The position numbers and the translations under genes were made by a program. From positions 96,863 to 160,862 of the forward strand of contig NZ_FNHI01000021.1 in NCBI RefSeq assembly GCF_900103455.1: DNA of 64,000 nucleotides, given 5' to 3'. This document shows, piece by piece, positions 9,360 through 16,224 of the stretch. Source of the DNA: Streptomyces wuyuanensis. Its GTDB lineage: Bacteria > Actinomycetota > Actinomycetes > Streptomycetales > Streptomycetaceae. The number at the start of each line of letters is the position of its first letter. Within the stretch, counting starts at the first letter, position 1. The notes beneath the pieces were generated by a model. That model was not told the origin of the DNA, searched no databases, and was given only the letters and a program-made list of their open reading frames with translations.

Positions 9360-10240
9360 GCGAGGACAAGGCCACCCACCGGCACGACCGGCGCGGCCGC
9401 CACGAGTTCGCGACCCGGCCCGCCCGCCCCGTGCGTCTCGGCCCCCGCGCCGTCACGGCACTCGCCCTCATCAGCGCGATCGGCGTCGTCGCCTTCGGCT
9501 GGCCGCTGCTCGCCGACTCGGACGCCGCCCTCTCCGGCCACGCCCAGGACGCTCCCTGGCTGTTCGCGGCCCTGCTCCCCCTCCTCGTCGGTGTGGTGGT
9601 CGCCACCATCGCCGACGGCGGGATGGACGCGAAGGCCGTCGCCATGCTCGGTGTGCTCGCCGCGGTCGGTGCGGCGCTGCGGCCGCTCGGCGCCGGCACG
9701 GCGGGGCTGGAGCCGATGTTCTTCCTGATGGTGCTGAGCGGCCGGGTTCTCGGTCCCGGCTTCGGCTTCGTACTCGGCTCGGTGACGATGTTCGCGTCCG
9801 CGCTGCTCACGGGCGGGGTCGGGCCCTGGATGCCGTTCCAGATGCTGTCGATGGGCTGGTTCACCATGGGCGCCGGCCTGCTGCCGGGTGCGGAACACCT
9901 CAGGGGCCGTGCGGAGCTGCTGATGCTCGCGGGGTACGGTTTCGCCGCGGCCTTCGCGTACGGCACGGCCATGAACCTGTACGGCTGGACCATCGTGCCG
10001 GGCCTCGCCTCCGGCATCTCGTTCCAGGAGGGCGCGCCGGTGGCCGAGAACCTGGTCCGGTTCGGCGCGTACGTCCTCGCCACCTCCCTCGGCTGGGACC
10101 TGGGCCGGGCGGCCCTCACCGTCGTGCTGACCCTCGCGGTCGGCCCGACGCTGCTGAAGGCGCTCCGCCGGGCGACCCGACGGGCCGCGTTCGAGGCCCA
10201 GGTCACATTCGAGGCGGCCAAAACCTCTCCGGAGGGGTGA
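9356..10240 (+). CDS. ECF transporter substrate-binding (S) component, predicted for cobalamin or a precursor (294 aa)
   Basis: Polytopic membrane protein with about six hydrophobic segments after a charged, His/Arg-rich N-terminus; the segment GSVTMFASALLTGGVGPWMPFQM is typical of the S-component family (best pieces GSVTMFASALLTGG and GPWMPFQMLSMGW). GTG start overlapping the ATPase stop by 4 bases. As last gene of a riboswitch-controlled operon it completes a group-I-style ECF module: S, T and two ATPase domains plus two extracellular proteins. Cobalamin specificity is inferred from the riboswitch only; cobalt or a cobinamide precursor are alternatives. Confidence 0.87.
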   Translation: MSEDKATHRHDRRGRHEFATRPARPVRLGPRAVTALALISAIGVVAFGWPLLADSDAALSGHAQDAPWLFAALLPLLVGVVVATIADGGMDAKAVAMLGVLAAVGAALRPLGAGTAGLEPMFFLMVLSGRVLGPGFGFVLGSVTMFASALLTGGVGPWMPFQMLSMGWFTMGAGLLPGAEHLRGRAELLMLAGYGFAAAFAYGTAMNLYGWTIVPGLASGISFQEGAPVAENLVRFGAYVLATSLGWDLGRAALTVVLTLAVGPTLLKALRRATRRAAFEAQVTFEAAKTSPEG

Positions 10241-10249
10241 GGCGGCCCA

Positions 10250-10268
10250 CAGGACTTTGGTCCCAAAA
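10250..10268. promoter_or_regulatory. DevR/OsdR-like palindrome (possible hypoxia/stress box)
   Basis: GGACTTTGGTCCCAAA contains the palindrome GGAC-N4-GTCC and agrees with most of the right-hand part of the mycobacterial DevR (DosR) box. It lies 10 bases after the ECF operon stop and about 280 bp upstream of the transglycosylase-like gene. The left flank does not match the consensus. Confidence 0.35.
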
Positions 10269-10541
10269 CTATCGGCGTTCGTAGCCGTTCCCCGAGGACG
10301 CGGTTTCCCGACGCACCACCCCCTGGCTGCACATAAACCGCATATGTCCGGTTTAGGACCTTCGACCCTCGATGCCCCCTCTACGTCGTAATCACGGCGT
10401 GAGCCCGGTCACGGCACAGGGCCCCCGGGGCTGGCTACAACTGTTCCCGTCGCAAGGTGCAGCAGGGCCTGGAAGCCCGGCACACGAGCCCGGCTCGGCC
10501 CGCCCCTCGCGACCCGGAGTCCCCGAACGTTAGGTAAGCCC
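10269..10541 (+). other. long leader region of the transglycosylase-like gene
   Basis: About 270 bases without a supported gene. It holds a perfect 7-bp inverted repeat TAAACCG-N8-CGGTTTA at 10334-10355, which could be an operator. No known riboswitch core was recognised; I looked specifically for ydaO-type c-di-AMP elements, which often precede such cell-wall genes in Streptomyces. Confidence 0.4.
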
Positions 10542-10943
10542 TTGTCCCGCTCGCTGATCACCCGCATCTCCGCCCGCAGCAAGTCCCTCGCCGCCGGTAC
10601 CGCCGTGCTTCTGGGTACGGCCGGCGCGGTCATGGGGACGACGTCGACGGCCTCGGCCGCGACGCCGCAGGAGATCGCGAAGCAGATGATGCCCGCCGCG
10701 CAGTTCCAGTGCTTCGACAAGATCGTCTCGCACGAGTCGAACTGGAACCACACGGCCACCAACGCCTCCTCCGGCGCCTACGGCCTGGTCCAGGCCCTGC
10801 CCGGCGGCAAGATGGCCTCCGCCGGCGCCGACTGGAAGACCAACCCGAAGACCCAGATCAAGTGGGGTCTGGAGTACATGAACGAGCGCTACGGCAGCCC
10901 GTGCGGCGCCTGGAACTTCTGGCAGGCCAACCACTGGTACTGA
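10542..10943 (+). CDS. secreted lysozyme-like/transglycosylase-like protein (133 aa)
   Basis: TTG start, signal peptide of about 40 residues ending TASA, then a small catalytic domain with FDKIVSHESNWNHTATN and GAYGLVQALPGGKM. This is the SLT/Rpf-type fold in which the Glu of SHESNW is the expected catalytic acid. A single Cys pair (QCFDK and SPCGAW) may form a disulfide. It is exported and should act on peptidoglycan, for example in spore outgrowth or hyphal wall turnover. It is followed by a strong hairpin. The ribosome site before the TTG is weak (AGGTAA). Confidence 0.85.
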   Translation: MSRSLITRISARSKSLAAGTAVLLGTAGAVMGTTSTASAATPQEIAKQMMPAAQFQCFDKIVSHESNWNHTATNASSGAYGLVQALPGGKMASAGADWKTNPKTQIKWGLEYMNERYGSPCGAWNFWQANHWY

Positions 10944-10988
10944 GCCGACCGGACGGCGGACGACGGACTGCCGCGCACGGCGGACCCC

Positions 10989-11025
10989 GGCCCCGGCCCG
11001 ACGCTCCACGCGTCGGACCGGGGCC
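10989..11025. terminator. bidirectional intrinsic terminator hairpin
   Basis: A 16-bp stem with one mismatch (left arm GGCCCCGGCCCGACGC, right arm GCGTCGGACCGGGGCC) around a short loop. It lies between the convergent transglycosylase and thiolase genes. Confidence 0.8.
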
Positions 11026-11077
11026 TTCGCCGTACCCGTGGGATCCGGCGTCCGCCGGCCCACGGCAACCGGAGTGA

Positions 11078-12247
11078 TCAGAGCCGCTGCAGAATCGTCC
11101 CCGTCGCCAGCGCCCCGCCCGCACACATCGTCACCAGAGCGAACTCCCTGTCCGTCCGCTCGAGTTCGTGCAGGGCGGTCGTGATGAGCCGCGCGCCCGT
11201 CGCGCCGACGGGGTGCCCCAGCGCGATGGCCCCGCCGTTGACGTTGACCTTCTCCAGATCCTGGTCGAAGACCTGCGCCCAGCTCAGCACGACGGAGGCG
11301 AACGCCTCGTTGATCTCGACGAGGTCGATGTCCTTGAGCGACATGCCCGCCTTCCCCAGCACCGCCCGTGTCGCGTCGATCGGCCCGTCGAGATGGAAGT
11401 GCGGGTCCGCCCCGACCAGCGCCTGAGCGACGATGCGGGCGCGCGGCTTCAGCTTCAGCGCCCGCGCCATGCGCTTGGACGCCCACATGATCGCCGCCGC
11501 GCCGTCGGAGATCTGCGAGGAGTTCCCCGCGGTGTGGACGGCCGTCGGCATGACCGGCTTCAGCCCTCCCAGCGCCTCCATCGAGGTGTCCCGCAGGCCC
11601 TCGTCCCGGTCGACGAGCCGCCACATGCCCTGTCCGGCGTGCTGCTCCTCCTCGGTCGTGGGCACCTGGACCGCGAACGTCTCGCGCTTGAAGCGCTCCT
11701 CCGACCAGGCCACCGCCGCCCGCTCCTGGGAGATCAGGCCGAGGGAGTCGACGTTCTCGCGGGTGAGTCCGCGATGGCGCGCGATGCGCTCGGCGGCCTC
11801 GAACTGGTTGGGCAGGTCGACGTTCCACTCGTCCGGCCAGGGCTTGCCGGGGCCGTGCTTGGAGCCGCTGCCCAGTGGTACGCGCGACATGGCCTCGACG
11901 CCGCAGCTGATGCCGACGTCGATGACCCCGGCGGCGATCATGTTGGCGGTCATGTGCGCGGCCTGCTGCGAGGAGCCGCACTGGCAGTCGACGGTCGTCG
12001 CGGCGGTCTCGTAGGGCAGCCCCATGGTGAGCCAGGCGTTGCGCGCGGGGTTCATGGACTGCTCGCCGACGTGGGTGACGGTGCCGCCGACGATCTGCTC
12101 GACGCAGTCGGCGTGGATGCCGGTACGGCCGAGCAGTTCACGGTAGGTCTCGCCCAGCAGATAGGCGGGATGCAGATTGGCGAGCGCGCCACCGCGCTTG
12201 CCTATGGGTGTGCGTACGGCTTCGACGATGACGGGTTCCGCGGCCAT
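11078..12247 (-). CDS. fadA5: thiolase, FadA5-like steroid beta-ketoacyl-CoA thiolase (389 aa)
   Basis: A full-length thiolase that cleaves beta-ketoacyl-CoA with CoA. The nucleophilic Cys is C90 in TVDCQCGSSQQ, with the second-site His in ALGHPVGATGAR (about H345) and the acid/base Cys in TMCAGGALATG (about C375). The DCQCGSSQQ surroundings and the divergent arrangement with a CYP125-like P450 reproduce the mycobacterial fadA5/cyp125 pair used for cholesterol side-chain removal. The start at 12247 faces the KstR-like sites. A general acetyl-CoA acetyltransferase is the alternative. Confidence 0.85.
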   Translation of the reverse strand: MAAEPVIVEAVRTPIGKRGGALANLHPAYLLGETYRELLGRTGIHADCVEQIVGGTVTHVGEQSMNPARNAWLTMGLPYETAATTVDCQCGSSQQAAHMTANMIAAGVIDVGISCGVEAMSRVPLGSGSKHGPGKPWPDEWNVDLPNQFEAAERIARHRGLTRENVDSLGLISQERAAVAWSEERFKRETFAVQVPTTEEEQHAGQGMWRLVDRDEGLRDTSMEALGGLKPVMPTAVHTAGNSSQISDGAAAIMWASKRMARALKLKPRARIVAQALVGADPHFHLDGPIDATRAVLGKAGMSLKDIDLVEINEAFASVVLSWAQVFDQDLEKVNVNGGAIALGHPVGATGARLITTALHELERTDREFALVTMCAGGALATGTILQRL

Positions 12248-12317
12248 GAGCTCGTCCTCTCCTCAGCGCCGGCGCGGGGTGTCCCGGTACCCCGCACGCA
12301 AAAACCGCAAGAAGAAC

Positions 12318-12331
12318 TAGTACGCGTTCTA
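12318..12331. promoter_or_regulatory. KstR-like operator 1 of the thiolase/P450 divergon
   Basis: TAGTACGCGTTCTA matches the 14-bp KstR consensus TAGAACACGTTCTA at 12 positions. It lies about 70 bp upstream of the thiolase start and is embedded in a longer AGAACTAG/CTAGTTCT symmetry. Confidence 0.65.
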
Positions 12332-12414
12332 GTTCTCTAGCAGTCTTATGAGGGTTACCTCGGGTACGCAAGGCTCCTGCACGCAACAGTTCCCGCCACG
12401 AGTCTTGCCAGTTG

Positions 12415-12430
12415 TAGAACCGGTTACTAC
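12415..12430. promoter_or_regulatory. KstR-like operator 2 of the thiolase/P450 divergon
   Basis: TAGAACCGGTTACTAC has the invariant core AAC-N2-GTT with a perfect left half-site TAGAAC and a degenerate right arm. It lies about 80 bp upstream of the P450 start, on the P450 side of the divergent region. Confidence 0.5.
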
Positions 12431-12508
12431 CTTGCGGGCAATTCTGATGGGTCGTCAGAACCTTGCAGCCGCCGCACAGCTGTCCAGCCGCGAGACCTGG
12501 AGTTGCCG

Positions 12509-13762
12509 ATGCCCTGCCCCCATCTCCCCGAAGGGTTCGACGCCACCGACCCCGATCTGCTGCAGAGCCGTGTCCCCCTCCCCGAGTTCGCCCGGTTGCG
12601 GCAGACGGCCCCCGTCTGGTGGTGCGCGCAGCCACGCGGCATCACCGGCTTCGACGACGAGGGCTACTGGGTCGTCACGCGGCACGCGGACGTCAAGTAC
12701 GTCTCCACCCACCCCGAGTTGTACTCCTCCAGCGAGAACACCGCGGTCATCCGCTTCAACGAGCACATCAGCCGGGACCAGATCGAGGTTCAGCGGCTGA
12801 TCATGCTCAACATGGACCCGCCCGAGCACACCCGGGTACGCCAGATAGTCCAGCGCGGCTTCACCCCGCGCGCCGTGCGCGGCCTGGAGTCGGCGCTGCG
12901 GGACCGCGCCCGGCGCATCGTCGAGGAGGCGAGGGCGAGCGCGGGCGGCAGCGCCGACGGCAGCTTCGACTTCGTCAACCGGATCGCCGTCGAACTCCCG
13001 CTGCAGGCCATCGCCGAACTCATCGGCGTACCGCAGGAGGACCGCGCCCGGATCTTCGACTGGTCCAACAAGATGGTGGCGTACGACGACCCGGAGTACG
13101 CGATCACGGAGGAGATCGGCGCCGAGGCCGCCATGGAACTCATCGGCTACTCGATGAACCTGGCCGCGGCCCGCAAGGAGTGCCCGGCGAAGGACATCGT
13201 CACCCAGCTGGTCGCGGCCGAGGGCGAAGGCAACCTGTCCTCCGACGAGTTCGGCTTCTTCGTACTGCTGCTGGCGGTGGCGGGCAACGAGACGACCCGC
13301 AACGCGATCAGCCACGGCATGCACGCCTTCCTCACCCACCCCGACCAGTGGGAGCTCTACAAGCGCGAGCGCCCGGCGACCGCGGCCGAGGAGATCGTCC
13401 GCTGGGCCACTCCCGTGGTCTCCTTCCAGCGGACGGCGACCCAGGACACCGAGCTCGGCGGCCAGAAGATCAAGAAGGGCGACCGGGTGGGCCTCTTCTA
13501 CTCGTCCGCGAACAACGACGCCGAGGTCTTCGAGAACCCGGGGACCTTCGACATCACCCGCGACCCCAACCCGCACCTCGGCTTCGGCGGCGGGGGCCCG
13601 CACTTCTGCCTCGGCAAGTCCCTGGCCATCCAGGAGATCGACCTCATCTTCAACGCCGTCGCCGACACCCTGCCGGACCTGCGCCTGGCCGGCGCACCGC
13701 GGCGGCTGCGCGCCGCGTGGCTGAACGGGATCAAGGAACTCCGGGTGGGCGTCGGCGGCTGA
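12509..13762 (+). CDS. cyp125: cytochrome P450, CYP125-like steroid C26-monooxygenase (417 aa)
   Basis: A soluble bacterial P450. It has the I-helix AGNETTRN, the ExxR motif in EEIVRW and the heme-binding loop FGGGGPHFCLGKSLA. The N-terminal RQTAPVWWCAQPRGITGFDD and DEGYWVVTRHADVK closely recall mycobacterial CYP125, which oxidises the terminal methyl of the cholesterol side chain. The ATG at 12509 is preferred over a TTG at 12503 because GGAG lies 6 bases ahead of it. Electron supply could come from the [3Fe-4S] ferredoxin at 0.5-0.7 kb. The steroid substrate is inferred from resemblance and from the divergent FadA5-like gene and KstR-like sites. Confidence 0.88.
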   Translation: MPCPHLPEGFDATDPDLLQSRVPLPEFARLRQTAPVWWCAQPRGITGFDDEGYWVVTRHADVKYVSTHPELYSSSENTAVIRFNEHISRDQIEVQRLIMLNMDPPEHTRVRQIVQRGFTPRAVRGLESALRDRARRIVEEARASAGGSADGSFDFVNRIAVELPLQAIAELIGVPQEDRARIFDWSNKMVAYDDPEYAITEEIGAEAAMELIGYSMNLAAARKECPAKDIVTQLVAAEGEGNLSSDEFGFFVLLLAVAGNETTRNAISHGMHAFLTHPDQWELYKRERPATAAEEIVRWATPVVSFQRTATQDTELGGQKIKKGDRVGLFYSSANNDAEVFENPGTFDITRDPNPHLGFGGGGPHFCLGKSLAIQEIDLIFNAVADTLPDLRLAGAPRRLRAAWLNGIKELRVGVGG

Positions 13763-13820
13763 GGCGCAAGGGCCCACCGGCCGCCGCGCACAGTCGGCGA
13801 GGCCCGCATCCCGGGTGGCC

Positions 13821-13946
13821 GCATCCGTGGCGCAGGCGAACCGGTCACGCATCCGTGGCGCAGGCGAACCGGCCACGGCGCGGCCACGACGCACGCCCCG
13901 CACGCGAACCGGTACGGCGCGGCCACGACACACGCCCCCGCACGCG
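13821..13946. repeat. two short tandem/direct repeat pairs in the P450-hydrolase intergenic region
   Basis: A 28-bp unit (13821-13848) is followed at once by a copy differing at one base (13849-13876). A second unit of about 30 bp (13877-13906) recurs at 13916-13946 with two differences. The 400-bp gap 13763-14166 holds no supported gene; only these repeats and the hydrolase promoter region are seen. Confidence 0.8.
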
Positions 13947-14166
13947 GGAGACGGGGGCCATCACTCCTGCGCCCGCCCCCGTCTCCCGCCCGGCCGGCCC
14001 GGCCGTCACCGGGTTCGGCCCGGCCCGGCGCGGGCGGCTCAGGCGGCCCCGTACGGTCGAGTCGCCCCCCGGTTGCGGTGATCTTATGATGGGTGATCCC
14101 TGTATCGACCATTTCACCGAAGGGGCCGTTTCACCTCGTTCGCCGAGAAGTCAGAGGTGGCTGCGG

Positions 14167-15390
14167 ATGATCCGTCTCAGAGTCGTGCCGGCGATCCTCG
14201 CCGCCCTGCTGCTGGTCGCCACGGGCCTCTCCGGCGCACAGGCGCGGACCGTGCGTCAGGAATTCGATCCCGCCCTCGTGGAAGCCCTCGACAAGGCCGT
14301 CACCGACACCATGGCCAAAGAACGGATTCCGGGCGTGATCGTCGGCGTCTGGATTCCCGGCCGCGGTACGTACGAGAAGTCGTTCGGCGTGGCCGACAAG
14401 TCGTCCGGCACACCCATGAAGACCGACCTGCACATGCGGATCGGCAGCGTCACCAAGACCTTCACGGTCACGGGCCTGCTGCAACTGGTCGACCAGGGCA
14501 GGGTCGGGCTCGACGATCCCGTCGGCAAGTACGTCGACGGCGTCCCGGGCGGCAACCGGATCACCCTGCGCCAGCTCGCCGACATGCGCAGCGGCCTGTT
14601 CAACTACACCGAGGACGACAAGTGGGAGAAGTCCCTGGAGGCCGATCCCCAGCAGACGTTCACCCCGCAGCAGCTCCTCACGTACGCGTTCGCCCATCCG
14701 CCGAACTTCCCGCCCGGCTCCGAGTGGGAGTACAGCAACACCAACACGGTGCTGCTCGGGCTGGTGATCGAGAAGGTCACCGGGCAGCAGCTGGAGGACT
14801 ACCTCCGGCAGCGCGTCTACGCCCCGCTCGAACTCGGCCGGACCTCGTTCCCGACGGACGACGCCATGCCGGAGCCCTTCGCCCACGGCTACACCGCCTA
14901 CACGAAGTCCGGTGCCGCGACGGCCACCCCGTCCGGCGGCACGGTCGACGCCACCCACTGGAACCCGTCCTGGGCCTGGGCGGCCGGCGCCATGATCTCC
15001 GACCTCGACGACCTGCACACCTGGCTGCCCGCGCTGGCCGACGGCCGGCTGCTCAACCCCGCCACGCAGAAGGAGCGTCTGCGGTTCGGGCCGACGAGCA
15101 TCCCGCAAGTCCAGTACGGGCTGGGCATCATGCGGGTGGGCGGCTGGATCGGCCACAACGGGGAGCTCCCCGGCTACGAGACGCTCGCCCTGCAACTGCC
15201 GTCCCAGCGCGCCACACTCGTGATCCTGGTCAACTCCGACACCGACTACCGCGGCCAGTCCCTGAGCACGATGCTCGGGCGCGCGGTCACCGAGATCGTG
15301 ACACCGCGCAACGTGTTCGACCTGCCGGCCGCGCCGCAGTCCGAGAAGAGCAGCCCACCGCCGTCACGGATGCCGTCACCGACGTCGTAG
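14167..15390 (+). CDS. secreted serine hydrolase, beta-lactamase/D-Ala-D-Ala carboxypeptidase family (407 aa)
   Basis: Signal peptide 1-26 (ending AQA), then a class C beta-lactamase-like domain. The catalytic SxxK is SVTK (in RIGSVTKTFT), the YxN-type element is EYSNTNTV, and the third box is GHNGELPGY in place of KTG. It probably trims peptidoglycan stem peptides outside the cell or hydrolyses small esters or peptides. ATG at 14167 is preceded by GAGGTGG with good spacing; the open frame extends far upstream but without coding character. The C-terminus is Ser/Pro-rich. Confidence 0.9.
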   Translation: MIRLRVVPAILAALLLVATGLSGAQARTVRQEFDPALVEALDKAVTDTMAKERIPGVIVGVWIPGRGTYEKSFGVADKSSGTPMKTDLHMRIGSVTKTFTVTGLLQLVDQGRVGLDDPVGKYVDGVPGGNRITLRQLADMRSGLFNYTEDDKWEKSLEADPQQTFTPQQLLTYAFAHPPNFPPGSEWEYSNTNTVLLGLVIEKVTGQQLEDYLRQRVYAPLELGRTSFPTDDAMPEPFAHGYTAYTKSGAATATPSGGTVDATHWNPSWAWAAGAMISDLDDLHTWLPALADGRLLNPATQKERLRFGPTSIPQVQYGLGIMRVGGWIGHNGELPGYETLALQLPSQRATLVILVNSDTDYRGQSLSTMLGRAVTEIVTPRNVFDLPAAPQSEKSSPPPSRMPSPTS

Positions 15391-15449
15391 TGCCGCGTCG
15401 GGCAAGGTCTGCCCGTCAAGGAGCGGCGCGAACGTCGCCTGATGCGGCA

Positions 15450-16115
15450 CTAGCGGACGCGCCGCGCGCGCAGGGCGACGACCGTCCCGGCGGCACCGGC
15501 CAGCAGCAGACCGCCCACCACCAGCGGCGCGGCGGACAGCCCGGGCGCGGCGGGCTCGGCACCCGCGGCGGCCGTGGACGGGGTCCGGTTCGTGGCGCTC
15601 GTGGCGCTCGTGGCGGGGTCAACGGCGCCGGGCGTGGGCGGTGCCGGGTCCGCTCCAGCCGTCGTGGGCCGTGCGGTGCCGGGCGTGGCGGGTACCTCGG
15701 ATCCGGTGCCGGCCGGCGGGGCGGCCGGTGAGGCGGGGGTCCCCGGGGAGACGGTGATCTCCTCCTCGTCACGGCCGAGCCCGGGATATCCGGCCTCCAC
15801 GGTGACCTTCCAGCTGCCGGGCGGCAGCGCCTCGGCGGTGTTCCAGCCGGTCCTCGTCGCGGGGTCGCGGACCAGCTTCCAGGGGCCGGCGGTCCGTCCG
15901 TCCGCGGCGGTCGCGTTGACGGTCGCCGCGATCCGACCGTCGACGGGGTCGTTGTCGTTCTCCCAGACGACGGTCGTCCGCACCCTGCCGAAGTCGTGTC
16001 CGGTGATCTCCACCTTCAGCGTGTCCCCATGGGCCTGGGCGTTGGCGGCGGCGGTCAGGGCGAAGGCGGGTCCGGCCAGGGCGGCCGCGAGGACGGCACG
16101 AACGGTTCGGTGCAT
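15450..16115 (-). CDS. secreted, C-terminally anchored protein with Ig-like region (221 aa)
   Basis: Signal peptide (residues 1-28, ending AQA), a beta-rich domain of about 100 residues (VEITGHDFGRVRTTVVWEND and GSWKVTVEAGYPG), a Pro/Ala/Thr-rich stalk, then a membrane helix and RARRVR. No enzymatic motif is seen and I cannot name the family. The start at 16115 is used because a GGAG site precedes it and the signal peptide begins there, rather than an in-frame upstream codon. It lies downstream of and co-directional with the metalloprotease but is separated from it by a hairpin. Confidence 0.8.
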   Translation of the reverse strand: MHRTVRAVLAAALAGPAFALTAAANAQAHGDTLKVEITGHDFGRVRTTVVWENDNDPVDGRIAATVNATAADGRTAGPWKLVRDPATRTGWNTAEALPPGSWKVTVEAGYPGLGRDEEEITVSPGTPASPAAPPAGTGSEVPATPGTARPTTAGADPAPPTPGAVDPATSATSATNRTPSTAAAGAEPAAPGLSAAPLVVGGLLLAGAAGTVVALRARRVR

Positions 16116-16154
16116 GGCGATGGGCTCCAGGGTGCTTGCGGCGGGTGGGATGAG

Positions 16155-16188
16155 GGCGGCCGACGGGCACTTGTGCCCGCCGGCCGCC
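16155..16188 (-). terminator. intrinsic terminator after the metalloprotease gene
   Basis: A 16-bp stem with one mismatch and a TT loop (arms GGCGGCCGACGGGCAC and GTGCCCGCCGGCCGCC). It lies just downstream of the metalloprotease stop on the minus strand. Confidence 0.75.
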
Positions 16189-16224
16189 ACGTCCGTCGTG
16201 CGGTGCGGAACGGGCCGGGAAGGC

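Noticed and set aside
12503..13762. P450/thiolase pair as part of an antibiotic cluster
   Set aside because: No polyketide, NRPS or terpene genes nearby; the pair and KstR-like sites fit steroid catabolism better.
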